Source: V1-33 sp039795165 (lineage in GTDB: Bacteria; Verrucomicrobiota; Verrucomicrobiia; Verrucomicrobiales; V1-33). From it: a DNA stretch of 64,000 nt. The notes under the pieces are model-generated. The model saw only the letters and a program-made list of their open reading frames with translations, made no database searches and had not been told where the DNA came from. The translations under genes were made by a program, and so were the position numbers. Numbering within the stretch: position 1 is the stretch's first letter; the number at the start of each line of letters is the position of its first letter. This document shows, piece after piece, positions 41,046 to 49,961 of the stretch. The stretch covers positions 58,721 through 122,720 of the forward strand of contig JBDKER010000011.1 in NCBI GenBank assembly GCA_039795165.1. Direction: 5' to 3'.

Positions 41046-41735
41046 TCACTTCACCAGTTCGGCGGACTTGATGTAGTCAAGCTTCGGAAAATCCTTGCGG
41101 AAATACGCGTTCCCCTCGGTCTGCGCTCGCATCTGATCTGGCCCATTCCCCCGCGGAGCCCCTTCCCCATACCCTTTGTAGATCTTGTCGATCGTCTCCA
41201 TCCCCTCGGTAACCTTGCCAAACGGCGAAAATCCCATCGCGTCCAGATTCGCGTTGTCATCCAGATTGATGAAGAACTGCGTGCTGCGCGAATTCGGCGC
41301 ACCACTCTTCGCAAAGGTAATCATCCCACGCGTGTTGCTCGCCTTCACAGGATCGTCCGCAATGTTCGCCGCACGCCACACGGCCGCAATCTTCGGATCC
41401 CCATGAATCCCGAACTGACACATGAAGCCCTCAATCGCCCGGAAAAAAGCAATGTCCCGGAAGAACCCGTTCTTCACCAGATTGTAGAAACGATCCGCCC
41501 CATTCGGCGAAAGCGCCCGGCTCACTTCGACCGTGAACGCACCCACGGTCGTATCGAACTTAACCTTGAACGATTCCGGAGCCTTCTCGGTGAGCTTCGC
41601 AGGATCAGTCAGGGAACCAGTCGCCGCAGGCTTGGCCGCCGCCGCAGGAGCAGCACTCTGCGCAGCAACATTGACGGAAAACGCCGCCGCAACAACAGCC
41701 GCTGCAACGGAAAAAGGAATTCGAAGGGTCATCAT
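41046..41735 (-). CDS. Exported cyclophilin-type peptidyl-prolyl isomerase
   Basis: 229 residues with a signal peptide (MTLRIPFSVAAAVVAAAFSVNVAAQSA) and an Ala/Pro linker. The cyclophilin domain (about 55-225) has FFRAIEGFMCQFGIHGDP with the catalytic Arg and Gln, and SRSTQFFINLDDNANLD. The site where cytoplasmic cyclophilins carry Trp reads LDAMGFSPFG, as in other bacterial periplasmic forms (PpiA type). The likely role is protein folding in the periplasm. The start codon at 41735 is an ATG preceded by 148 bases of divergent gap to the ABC permease. It is probably co-transcribed with the second cyclophilin downstream. Confidence 0.93.
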   Translation of the reverse strand: MMTLRIPFSVAAAVVAAAFSVNVAAQSAAPAAAAKPAATGSLTDPAKLTEKAPESFKVKFDTTVGAFTVEVSRALSPNGADRFYNLVKNGFFRDIAFFRAIEGFMCQFGIHGDPKIAAVWRAANIADDPVKASNTRGMITFAKSGAPNSRSTQFFINLDDNANLDAMGFSPFGKVTEGMETIDKIYKGYGEGAPRGNGPDQMRAQTEGNAYFRKDFPKLDYIKSAELVK

Positions 41736-41883
41736 GATACCCCCGCATGCAGCATCCCCCCGCGCGTTTCAACAGGGGAACCCAGCACTCCTTCCCGCAC
41801 CCCCGCGGACTTGACACCCCCCACATTCTGACCGTTGGCACAGGATCCGCTCCCGGATCCCGCTGCCAGGCACGCCTCTCCCC

Positions 41884-42804
41884 ATGCTCCGCTTCATCGC
41901 CAGCCGACTCCTCCAGAGTGCCGCCGTCCTCCTCGCGGTCTTCACCATGACGTTCTTCATGGTGCGCCTCGCCCCCGGTGACCCCTTCGCCACGGAGAAA
42001 AGCATGAACCCGGACGTCCGCGCCGAACTGGAACGCCAGTACGGCCTCAACAAACCTCTCCCGGTCCAGTACTGGAAGGCCCTCTCGTCCTACGCCCGCG
42101 GCGATTTCGGACTCTCCATGAAGAATCAAGGCATGCGGAACGCCAAGATCATTCGCGATTCCTTCCCGGTCTCCCTCATCATCGGAGCGGCCGCTCTCGC
42201 CATCGCCCTCGCCATCGGCCTCCCCGCAGGCATCATCGCCGCGGTCCGCCGCAACACATGGCTCGACTTCGGCCCCATGGCCCTCGGCATGATCGGCATC
42301 TGCCTCCCCACCTTCGTCATGGGCCCTATCCTCATCGCCATCTTCGGCCTGAAATGGCGGCTCCTCAACGTTGCCGGATGGTTCGAGCCAACCGACTGGA
42401 TCCTCCCGGCCGCCACCATGGGACTTTCCTACGCCGCCTACATTTCCCGGCTCGCACGCGGCGGCATGCTCGAAGTCCTCAGCCAGGACTACATCCGCAC
42501 CGCCCGCGCCAAAGGCGTCCCAGGCTGGCAGATCATTCTCCGCCACACGCTCCGCAACGGCCTCCTCCCCGTCGCCGCCTTCCTCGGACCAGCGCTCGCC
42601 GGCATCACCACCGGATCCTTCATCATCGAGAAAATCTATAACCTCCCAGGCCTCGGCCAGCACTTCGTGAGCGCCGTCTTCAACCGCGACTACACGCTCA
42701 TCCTCGCCACCACGGTGCTCTACGCCGCCCTGCTCGTCTTAATGAACCTCCTCGCGGATATCCTCGTCGCATGGATGAACCCCCGCGTCCGCCTCAGCGC
42801 ATGA
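41884..42804 (+). CDS. Peptide ABC transporter permease (DppB/OppB type)
   Basis: 306 residues with six hydrophobic helices. The N-terminal region MLRFIASRLLQSAAVLLAVFTMTFFMVRLAPGDPF is recognised by FFMVRLAPGDPF, the typical DppB start. The EAA-like loop is YIRTARAKGVPGWQIILRH, and the family C-terminal motif FIIEKIYNLPGLGQHFVSAV is complete. It forms one half of the membrane channel of a dipeptide/oligopeptide importer. The partner DppC-type gene overlaps it by four bases (ATGA at 42801-42804). The solute-binding protein and ATPases are not nearby; the last part of the importer must be elsewhere. Start at 41884 lies 148 bases from the divergent cyclophilin. Confidence 0.92.
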   Translation: MLRFIASRLLQSAAVLLAVFTMTFFMVRLAPGDPFATEKSMNPDVRAELERQYGLNKPLPVQYWKALSSYARGDFGLSMKNQGMRNAKIIRDSFPVSLIIGAAALAIALAIGLPAGIIAAVRRNTWLDFGPMALGMIGICLPTFVMGPILIAIFGLKWRLLNVAGWFEPTDWILPAATMGLSYAAYISRLARGGMLEVLSQDYIRTARAKGVPGWQIILRHTLRNGLLPVAAFLGPALAGITTGSFIIEKIYNLPGLGQHFVSAVFNRDYTLILATTVLYAALLVLMNLLADILVAWMNPRVRLSA

Positions 42805-43745
42805 CCCCCGATCCTCCAGCCAGTCCACCGGAATCAGTCCGCGGCCGCTCGCTCTGGCAGGATTCATGGGCCCGCCTCCGCCGCAACCGCCCCGCCGTCG
42901 GTGGCCTTATCGTCCTCTCGCTCATCATCCTCTTCTGCATCGCCGGTCCATGGTTCCTTCCATGGAAACCTGACCTCCAGGACCTCAAACTGAAGGCGGT
43001 CCCGCCAGGCACCGCTTCTCTCATCCCCGGAACATCCACCGAAGCCGTCCACTGGCTCGGTACCGATACCCTCGGACGCGACCTCCTCGTCCGCACCCTC
43101 CACGGTGGCAGGGTCTCCCTCATGGTCGGCCTCATCGCCACCCTCGTCGCCCTCGTCATCGGCGTCAGCTACGGAGCCACCGCCGGCTACCTCGGCGGCC
43201 GCACGGACGCCTTTCTCATGCGGCTCGTGGACATCCTCTACGCTCTCCCCTTCATGATCTTCGTGATCCTCCTCACCGCCACCCTCGGAGATTACGTCGA
43301 ACAACGCTTCGGTAACAGCATCTACGTGGTCTTCGCCGCCATCGGTGCCGTCGAATGGCTCACCATGTCCCGGATCGTCCGCGCTCAGGTCCAGTCCCTC
43401 GTCCGCCAGGAATTCGTGGAAGCAGCCCGCTCACTCGGCCTCCCCGCACGGAAAATCATCTTCCGCCACATCCTCCCCAACGTGCTCGGACCAGTCATCG
43501 TCTACGCCACCCTCACAGTCCCCGCTGTCATGCTCCTCGAAGCCGGACTCAGCTTCCTCGGCCTCGGCGTCCAGCCTCCGGGAACTTCATGGGGCACCCT
43601 CATCAACGACGGCTCCAAAAACATCGAAACCAGCTGGTGGATGCTCGCCTTCCCCGCCGCCTGCTTCTCCGCTACCCTCTTCTGCCTCAATTTCGCCGGC
43701 GATGGACTCCGCGATGCCCTCGACGTCCGCACCGCCAAGGACTAA
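42801..43745 (+). CDS. Peptide ABC transporter permease (DppC/OppC type)
   Basis: 314 residues; start at 42801 gives a 4-base overlap with the upstream permease, so translation is coupled (a longer in-frame start at 42771 is less likely). The N-terminus has the usual WARLRRNRPAVGGLIVLSLI. The channel motifs are HWLGTDTLGRDLLVRTLHGGRVSLMVG (seen as GTDTLGRDLLVR), then FVEAARSLGLPARKIIFRHILPNV (EAA loop) and LSFLGLGVQPPGTSWGTLINDG (OppC C-terminal signature). It pairs with the DppB-type protein to form the peptide importer channel. The substrate is inferred only from the family. Confidence 0.93.
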   Translation: MTPDPPASPPESVRGRSLWQDSWARLRRNRPAVGGLIVLSLIILFCIAGPWFLPWKPDLQDLKLKAVPPGTASLIPGTSTEAVHWLGTDTLGRDLLVRTLHGGRVSLMVGLIATLVALVIGVSYGATAGYLGGRTDAFLMRLVDILYALPFMIFVILLTATLGDYVEQRFGNSIYVVFAAIGAVEWLTMSRIVRAQVQSLVRQEFVEAARSLGLPARKIIFRHILPNVLGPVIVYATLTVPAVMLLEAGLSFLGLGVQPPGTSWGTLINDGSKNIETSWWMLAFPAACFSATLFCLNFAGDGLRDALDVRTAKD

Positions 43746-43826
43746 AGGCGTCACACCCTGCCTTTGCCATCCCATCACCGCAAAAAACCGCTGGCATCAG
43801 CCCCGCTCTCTGATTACTCCTTCACC

Positions 43827-43922
43827 ATGATCCCCGACATCACCCTCGGCATTGTCTTCACCTTCATCCTCCTCGGCATCGGTACGGTGGCCTTCATCTA
43901 CCTGCTGAAGGGAAAAAACTGA
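43827..43922 (+). CDS. Small single-pass membrane protein (31 residues)
   Basis: A 31-codon reading frame too short for usual gene calling: MIPDITLGIVFTFILLGI, then GTVAFIYLLKGKN. It has one hydrophobic helix spanning nearly its whole length with a Lys-rich end, the shape of small accessory subunits of membrane complexes (CcoQ, CydX or KdpF-like sizes) although none matches. It lies between the peptide-permease pair and the DUF2868-like gene, on the same strand. A TTGCCA at 43764-43769 is a possible -35. It could also be chance; the clean start and membrane profile support it moderately. Confidence 0.5.
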   Translation: MIPDITLGIVFTFILLGIGTVAFIYLLKGKN

Positions 43923-43971
43923 ACCGTCGTCCCCACCAAAGGGAATCGCAGGCCCGGGACCGACAGACTCC

Positions 43972-45351
43972 ATGCCTTCCCTGCTGAATTCCGGTTTCTC
44001 CAACCTGCCACCGGAAACTCAGCGGCGCGTCCTCTACCTCCGCTGCCTCGAGGAAACCGACGGATCCGCCACCGTCATCCCCCTTGAACTGCGCACGGCC
44101 GCCAGCCGCGCCGCAGACAAGGAGAAGACTGACGCCGCCTTCCTGACCTCCCGCGCCAACTCCGTCGCCGCCGGACTTCCGGCCGCATGGCAGGGGAAGC
44201 TGTCGGCGGCCACCAATAAACCGGACCACCCATGGCTCCGCTGGCTACCCGCTGCCCTCTGCGCCCTGGCCTTCCTGATCGGCTGGTTCACCAACGAACT
44301 CGGCCCGTCCCGGACTATCAACGTCCTCTCGTTTCCCATCCTCGGCCTCATCCTCTGGAACCTCGCCGTCGCCATCTTCAGCCTCGTCGCCCACTGGAAA
44401 CGGAAACCAGACGCCCCCCGCACCACAGTTCCCCCCGGCGCAACTCCGGAGGAACGAACGGATGCTCTCTTCACCAGCCGCTGGAAGTCCCTGCAGCACC
44501 TGCATCTCCGCGCCCGCTTCCCCCTCTGGCTCCACCTCGCCGCCATCTGCCTCGCCACCGGCATCATCGCCGGAATGTACTCCCGCGGTCTCACCCGCGC
44601 CTACTCGGTCACATGGGAAAGCACTTTCCTCGCCGAACCCCACGTCCGCGCCGTCACCCGCATCTTCCTCGGACCCGCCTCGCTCGTGACAGGCATCCCC
44701 GTCCCGGATCCCTCCCGCGGCAGCGCCGCCCCATGGATCCACCTCTGGGCCACCACCGCCGCCCTCTTCATCATCATCCCGCGGATCCTCCTCGCCAACA
44801 TGGCCCGCTCGACCCGGCGCGAAGCCCTCGCCCGCATCGACGAAGACTGGCACCGCGAAACAGAGCGCTGCCGCCGCACCAGCAACCCCGCACCAGCCGT
44901 CGCCGACGTCTTCCCGGTCCACATGGATCCCGGATCCCCCGCCCGCGACGCCATCCGCACCATCGCCCGGCACCTCTGGGGTCCCCAGGTGCTCGCCCAC
45001 TTCCACCCGTCCATCGCCTACGGAAACGAAGAATACGCATCCTTCCCTGCTTCCAGCACTCCCGCCCACCGCATTCTCCTCTTCTCCTTCGCCGCCACCC
45101 CGGAACAGGACCTCCACGGTTCCCTCGCAGCCGTCGCGGCCACCCCGCCCTCTCCCCACTGCCTCGCCATCCTCGACGCCTCTTCCTTCGAAGACCGCTT
45201 CGCCACACTCCCGGAATACAGGGACCGCACCGCCTCCCGCCTCGCCGCATGGCGCAAAGTCCTCCCCCCGGCTCTCCCCATCCTCGTACTCGATTCCCTC
45301 GCACGCCAATCGCCAGCCGAAGCCGCCCGCTCGCTCGCCGCAACTCCGTGA
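43972..45351 (+). CDS. DUF2868-like membrane protein
   Basis: 459 residues. Four hydrophobic helices in pairs (about 87-105, WLPAALCALAFLIGWF; about 115-140, FPILGLILWNLAVAIFSLVAH; about 182-205, FPLWLHLAAICLATGIIAGMY; and about 255-275) fit the DUF2868 architecture, with a cytoplasmic N-terminus and a soluble C-terminal domain of about 170 residues (SIAYGNEEYASFPASST, DASSFEDRFATLPEYRDR, LPILVLDSLARQSPAEAARSL). In proteobacteria DUF2868 is often next to a DUF3482 GTPase, which is absent here. The function is not known. The gene stands 130 bases before the Ser/Thr kinase on the same strand. Confidence 0.6.
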   Translation: MPSLLNSGFSNLPPETQRRVLYLRCLEETDGSATVIPLELRTAASRAADKEKTDAAFLTSRANSVAAGLPAAWQGKLSAATNKPDHPWLRWLPAALCALAFLIGWFTNELGPSRTINVLSFPILGLILWNLAVAIFSLVAHWKRKPDAPRTTVPPGATPEERTDALFTSRWKSLQHLHLRARFPLWLHLAAICLATGIIAGMYSRGLTRAYSVTWESTFLAEPHVRAVTRIFLGPASLVTGIPVPDPSRGSAAPWIHLWATTAALFIIIPRILLANMARSTRREALARIDEDWHRETERCRRTSNPAPAVADVFPVHMDPGSPARDAIRTIARHLWGPQVLAHFHPSIAYGNEEYASFPASSTPAHRILLFSFAATPEQDLHGSLAAVAATPPSPHCLAILDASSFEDRFATLPEYRDRTASRLAAWRKVLPPALPILVLDSLARQSPAEAARSLAATP

Positions 45352-45482
45352 AACCACAGGGACCTTCCCCGCCGTCCTCCCGGCTCACCCTGCGGACATT
45401 TGCCGCATGACAAACCGCCCATCGGCGGAATAATCAATTCAGCTCCACCACTCACAAAGGACCAGCCCGCCCACGCCCAGCC

Positions 45483-47498
45483 ATGCCGGAGGATTCACCC
45501 GACGCCCCAGAAAGCCCAACGGTTCCCTTCGTGCCTCCCCCACCGGAATCGCTGGAACACATGCTCCCCCAGTTCTCCGTGGAACGCATCATCGCCTCGG
45601 GCGGCATGGGAGCCGTCTACGCAGGCCTCCAGCGCGATCTCGATCGCCCGGTCGCCATCAAGATTCTCCCGCCCGATGCCGCCCGCGACGGCGAATCCAT
45701 CGAACGCTTCCGCACCGAGGCCAAGGCCATGGCCCGCCTCACCCACACGAATATCCCAGCAGTCTTCGACTTCACCGTCACCAACGGCTTCTGCGTCCTC
45801 GTGATGGAACTCGTCGATGGCAGCACCGTCTTCCAGCTCATCCGCGACGGCCAGCTTCCCCCACGCCGGGCCCTCGAAGTCTTCGCCGAAATCTGCGACG
45901 CCGTCGCCTTCGCCCACAGCCGCAGCATCGTCCACGGCGACATCAAACCCGGCAACATCCTCGTTAATACCGACGGCCAGGCCAAACTCGCAGACTTCGG
46001 CCTCGCCCGCCTCATGGAACAGCAGGACCGCGACAGTTCCTCGTGGACCCCCATGGGCACACCGGAATACGCCGCTCCAGAACTCTACGAACGCAACAGC
46101 ACCCCGGACCACCGCGCCGACATCTACTCGCTCGGCGTCGTGCTCCACGAAATGCTCACCGGCTCCGCCCCATCAGGCGAATTCGATCTCCCGGCCTCTG
46201 CCCTCCAGCTCGACCCCCGCATCGACGAAATCATCGCCCGCTGCATGGAGCCAGATCCCACCCAGCGGTTTCAATCAGTCCAGCCCATCCGCACTCTCAC
46301 CCGCGAAATCCTCGACGCCTTCCACCAATCCCGCCAGACAACCCAGAAGTCGGCCCCCCGCAAGGTCACCCGCGCCACCCGCCGCCCGCCCAGCGTCACC
46401 CGCCGCCCACCCGCAGCGCCCGGCAACCCAGTCCCCCGCCCCGCCACCGCAGCAACCCCGGCACGGAACCCAGTCGCCCCGCCCGTGGCCATCCCCGCCC
46501 GCAAACCAGCCGCCAGCACACCCGCGCCACCACCCAAACTGCCCGCGCCACCACCCGCAAACCTTCCCGTCCCCGCGGAACGCACCTCCTCCAACGTCCC
46601 CCATTTCGCCCTCATCGCCGCCGCCACTCTCCTCACCGGCCTCGCCGCATGGATGATCACCAAAACCATCACCAAACCCAAACCTCCGCCCCCACCCTCC
46701 GCCGCTTCCATCATCGATAGCCCGAAACCGGAACCCAAACCGGAACCCAAGCCGGAACCAAAACCGGAACCCAAACCGGAACCCAAACCGGAACCCAAAC
46801 CGGAACCAAAACCGGAACCAAAACCGGAACCCAAACCGGAACCCAAACCGGAACCCAAACCGGAACCCAAACCGGAACCCAAACCGGAACCCAAACCGGA
46901 ACCCAAACCGGAACCCAAACCGGAACCAAAACCGGAACCAAAACCGGAACCAAAACTGGAACCAAAACTGGAACCCAAGCCGGAACCCAAACCGGAACCC
47001 AAACCGGAACCCAAACCGGAACCCAAACCGGAACCCGTCAGCGGCGGTCTCGCCGCCCTCCGCCTCCAGTACCGCCGCCTCTGGGACGAAGGCCCCGGCC
47101 AGAAACTCTCAGCAGAAGCCACCCGCCTCAGCCAACCGTACAGCAACGCTCTCCAGAAACTGGCCGAGGAACTCACCAGCCGCAGCGACCCCGCCGCCGC
47201 CGCCGCCGCCCGCGCCGAAGCCACCCGCTTCGCATCCGAGAAATCCGCCCCAGCCTCGTTCTCGAAAATCGAAAAACTCGCCAGCCTCCAGAAAACGCTG
47301 GCCACCCAGCTCGAGAAGGCTCTCGCTTCCGCCAAACCAGAAGCCAGCGCCCTCCGCGAAAAATACCTCCTCGATCTCAACGCCCTCGAAACGGAAGCCA
47401 AGTCGGCCGGAAACGCCGACGCCGCCCGCGAGGCCGCCGCAGAATTTTCCCGGGCCACCGCCGCCAGCCCAGCCGATCTCTTCCGATCCCTCCCCTGA
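45483..47498 (+). CDS. Serine/threonine protein kinase with a PEPK repeat stalk
   Basis: 671 residues. The PknB-type kinase domain spans about 31-285. The Gly loop is ASGGMGAVYAG, with the ATP-anchoring Lys60 in VAIKIL. The catalytic loop reads HGDIKPGNILV with Asp153 (the usual HRD Arg is Gly), and DFG starts at Asp171. Pro/Arg/Ala-rich linkers lead to a transmembrane helix (about 375-394, FALIAAATLLTGLAAWMI). The outer part is 25 PEPK/LEPK tetrapeptides (416-515) ending in PEP, then a helical Ala/Glu-rich domain (about 520-671). The PEPK array is likely an extended spacer through the cell wall or periplasm. The helical end could sense a ligand. It senses or signals across the membrane; substrates are unknown. 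Confidence 0.9.
   Translation: MPEDSPDAPESPTVPFVPPPPESLEHMLPQFSVERIIASGGMGAVYAGLQRDLDRPVAIKILPPDAARDGESIERFRTEAKAMARLTHTNIPAVFDFTVTNGFCVLVMELVDGSTVFQLIRDGQLPPRRALEVFAEICDAVAFAHSRSIVHGDIKPGNILVNTDGQAKLADFGLARLMEQQDRDSSSWTPMGTPEYAAPELYERNSTPDHRADIYSLGVVLHEMLTGSAPSGEFDLPASALQLDPRIDEIIARCMEPDPTQRFQSVQPIRTLTREILDAFHQSRQTTQKSAPRKVTRATRRPPSVTRRPPAAPGNPVPRPATAATPARNPVAPPVAIPARKPAASTPAPPPKLPAPPPANLPVPAERTSSNVPHFALIAAATLLTGLAAWMITKTITKPKPPPPPSAASIIDSPKPEPKPEPKPEPKPEPKPEPKPEPKPEPKPEPKPEPKPEPKPEPKPEPKPEPKPEPKPEPKPEPKPEPKPEPKPEPKLEPKLEPKPEPKPEPKPEPKPEPKPEPVSGGLAALRLQYRRLWDEGPGQKLSAEATRLSQPYSNALQKLAEELTSRSDPAAAAAARAEATRFASEKSAPASFSKIEKLASLQKTLATQLEKALASAKPEASALREKYLLDLNALETEAKSAGNADAAREAAAEFSRATAASPADLFRSLP
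46728..47036 (+). repeat. 25 tandem 12-base units encoding PEPK
   Basis: Exact 12-base period (CCGGAACCCAAA and close variants, including CCAAAA, AAGCCG and two CTGGAACCAAAA units that give Leu for Pro), 25 full units and a final partial one. The near identity suggests recent slippage expansion, so copy number may vary between strains. Confidence 0.95.
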
Positions 47499-47554
47499 TG
47501 CGGATCAGCCCGGGGATTGACCCGGCCATTCCCTCAGCCCATGAATACCCGGTC

Positions 47555-49501
47555 ATGGTGCTCCGCTCTCTCTTCCTCTCCTGCCTCGCCGCCGCGTCTC
47601 TCACCGTCGCCCCAGGCCACGCCCAGCAACCCGCCATCCAGACGGAACGCACCGGAGCCAAGCCCCTCCCGCTCCCCAAAAGCGAGGACTCGTTCCACTT
47701 CATGATCTTCGGCGACCGCACCGGCGGACCACCCGAAGGACTCCTCGTACTCGACCAAGCCGTCAAGGACACCAACCTCCTCGACCCCGACCTCGTCTTC
47801 ACCGTCGGCGACCTCATCAATGGCTACAGCCCGTTCCCAGAATGGGAAAAGGAAATGAAGGAGTACACCACCATCATGAACCGACTCCAGATGCCATGGT
47901 TCCCCGTCGCCGGTAACCACGACATCTACTGGCGCGGTGCCGGCAGACCGGAAACGGAACACGAAGCCAATTTCGAAAGACACTTCGGCCCCCTCTACTA
48001 CTGGTTCCAGCACAAGAACTGCGGATTCATCACGCTCTTCTCGGACGAAGGCGACGGCTCCGGAGCCCAGCGCGAATTCACCAAGCCTTCGAACCAATCC
48101 ATGAGCGCAAGGCAACTCGCATGGCTCGAACGCACCCTCACCGAAACCAAATCCCTCCGCCACGTCTTCGTCTTCCTCCACCACCCACGCTGGATCGAAG
48201 CCACCTACCCAGCCGCCCAGTGGGACAAAGTCCACAATGTCCTCAAAGCCGCCGGCAATGTCCGCGCCGTCTTCGCCGGCCACATCCACCGCCTCCGCTA
48301 CGACGGCATCCGCGACGGCATCGAGTATATCACCCTTGCCACCACCGGCGGCTCCATGCCAGGCCACTTCCCCAACGCCGGCTACGTCCACCACATGAAC
48401 CTCGTCACGGTCCGACCCGATGGCTTCAAATCCGCCATCATCCCCGTCGGCTCCGTCATGGACCCCAAGGACTTCACCCCGGAATTCATCGCGGAAATCG
48501 ACCGGCTCCGCGCCCTCCCAGTCGACCTCCAGGCCGCCCCCGTCTCCCTCAACCCCAACGGACGCGGAGCCGGCCTCGTCGAATTCAAAATCACCAACCC
48601 AGTCCAGTCCCCCATCGATATCACCGTCCTCCCAGCCGGCAGCCCCGGAGAATGGCTCGCCACCTCGGACCATGTCCACTTCGTTGTCCCTCCCGGCGAA
48701 TCCCGCACCGGCTCGTTCTCCATGGTCCGCACCAGAGAAGGCTTCGACGGCGGCCTCAACCCGCCCTCCCTCGAACTCCGGGTCGAAATGCTCCACGAAG
48801 GTCTCCGCATCCCTCTCCCCCCTCGCACCATCACCCTCGGCGTCCGTCTCAATTCCCTGCCCGCAGACTTCTTCAGCGACTCCGGCGAAAAAGCCCTGCG
48901 CTTCGATGGAAAATCCGCCGTCCGCGTCGAAATGGGGACCCGATCCCTCCCGGATGGCCCCTTCACCATCGAAACATGGGTCCGCCCTGCCAGCGACGAT
49001 GTCTCCGGCGACCTCATCTCCAAGGCAGAACAGTCGGAATTCGCCCTCAACATCGCCCACAATGTCCCGGGCGTCCACCTCTTCGCCGGCGGTCGCTACC
49101 TCAGCGCCATCGCCACCTCCCAAATCCCCGCAGCCCAGTGGACCCACCTCGCCGGCGTCTTCGACAATTCTTCACTCACCCTCTACGTCAACGGCACCCG
49201 CATGGCTTCCGTCCCCGCCTCCGGCCAGCGCGGTCTCAACCCGCTTCCCCTCTTCCTCGGTGCCAACCCGGACGCCCGCTCGAACCCCACCCAGATCCTC
49301 AAAGGCGATCTCCGCGAAGCCCGCCTCTCCAAATCCATCCGCTACACCGCCGACTTCTCCCCGCAGAAACGCTTCAGCCGCGACGACGAAACTGTCTTCC
49401 TCTTCCATTGCGACCGCCTCGTCGGCCCCTTCCTCCCCAGCGATTCCAGCAATGCCCTCAATGGCGTCCTCACCGGAAAACTCGCCATCACCAGCCCCTG
49501 A
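47555..49501 (+). CDS. Exported metallophosphoesterase with C-terminal LamG-like domain
   Basis: 648 residues; the start at 47555 gives a signal peptide (MVLRSLFLSCLAAASLTVAPGHAQ). The calcineurin-type metal site is complete: FMIFGDRTGG, VGDLINGYS, AGNHDIYW, VFLHHPRW and GHIHRLRYDG (residues about 45-265). A beta-rich region without motif (about 330-445) follows. Then a LamG-like jelly roll (about 455-640; FTIETWVRPA, WTHLAGVFDNSSLTLYVNG, GDLREARLSKSIRY). The architecture is like large exported verrucomicrobial phosphoesterases that process extracellular phosphate esters or bind glycans. The first ATG of the frame overlaps the kinase stop, giving a possible coupled start at 47498, but the signal peptide prefers 47555. 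Confidence 0.88.
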   Translation: MVLRSLFLSCLAAASLTVAPGHAQQPAIQTERTGAKPLPLPKSEDSFHFMIFGDRTGGPPEGLLVLDQAVKDTNLLDPDLVFTVGDLINGYSPFPEWEKEMKEYTTIMNRLQMPWFPVAGNHDIYWRGAGRPETEHEANFERHFGPLYYWFQHKNCGFITLFSDEGDGSGAQREFTKPSNQSMSARQLAWLERTLTETKSLRHVFVFLHHPRWIEATYPAAQWDKVHNVLKAAGNVRAVFAGHIHRLRYDGIRDGIEYITLATTGGSMPGHFPNAGYVHHMNLVTVRPDGFKSAIIPVGSVMDPKDFTPEFIAEIDRLRALPVDLQAAPVSLNPNGRGAGLVEFKITNPVQSPIDITVLPAGSPGEWLATSDHVHFVVPPGESRTGSFSMVRTREGFDGGLNPPSLELRVEMLHEGLRIPLPPRTITLGVRLNSLPADFFSDSGEKALRFDGKSAVRVEMGTRSLPDGPFTIETWVRPASDDVSGDLISKAEQSEFALNIAHNVPGVHLFAGGRYLSAIATSQIPAAQWTHLAGVFDNSSLTLYVNGTRMASVPASGQRGLNPLPLFLGANPDARSNPTQILKGDLREARLSKSIRYTADFSPQKRFSRDDETVFLFHCDRLVGPFLPSDSSNALNGVLTGKLAITSP

Positions 49502-49517
49502 AAACAAATCCACAGCC

Positions 49518-49961
49518 ATGACGCGCACGGTCCCCGGCATCGACCTCGTCGAAACCGACCGCATCGCCCGCGCCATCGCCAGACAAGGCGAAACCTTCCT
49601 CTCCCGCGTCTTCACCCCGGGCGAACGCGCCTACTGCGATTCCCTCCGCCACCCCCACCCCTCCTTCGCCGCACGCTGGGCCGCCAAGGAGGCCGTCGCC
49701 AAAGCCTTCGGCTCCGGCATCGGCGCCGACGCCAGCATGCACGAAATCGAAGTCATCCGCTCCCCGCAGGGACAACCCAGCATCGCCCTCCACGGCTCCG
49801 CCGCCGCCACCGCCCAGCGCCTCGGCGTCACCGCCATCAGCATCAGCCTCACCCACACGGAACACTACGCCGCCGCCTTCGCCATCCTCACAATCGTTGC
49901 GCCGCCCGCAGAATCCGCTACGTTGCTCCACAAAACCAACGATCACCACCCTCCCCCATGA
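49518..49961 (+). CDS. acpS: Holo-[acyl-carrier-protein] synthase
   Basis: 147 residues. It transfers 4'-phosphopantetheine from CoA to apo-ACP in fatty acid synthesis. The Mg-binding motif is GIDLVETDRIARAI near the N-terminus. The second motif is WAAKEAVAKAFGSGI, with the invariant Lys-Glu, and the Ser-containing strand ISISLTHTEHYAAAFAIL closes the domain. The first 120 residues cover the whole enzyme; about 20 extra residues (PAESATLLHKTNDHHPPP) form an unusual tail that arises because the frame runs into the next start. The stop overlaps the next gene start by four bases. Confidence 0.92.
   Translation: MTRTVPGIDLVETDRIARAIARQGETFLSRVFTPGERAYCDSLRHPHPSFAARWAAKEAVAKAFGSGIGADASMHEIEVIRSPQGQPSIALHGSAAATAQRLGVTAISISLTHTEHYAAAFAILTIVAPPAESATLLHKTNDHHPPP

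Noticed and set aside
41811..41840. Sigma-54-like TTGGCAC near the peptide permease start
   Set aside because: The GG half-site has no TTGC partner at the right spacing.
46728..47036. CRISPR-like regular array
   Set aside because: 12-base period without spacers, in frame with a protein; not CRISPR.
46271..47458. - strand frame with long GSGLGSGFGSG array
   Set aside because: It is the complement of the PEPK repeats of the kinase; the + strand frame has all kinase motifs.
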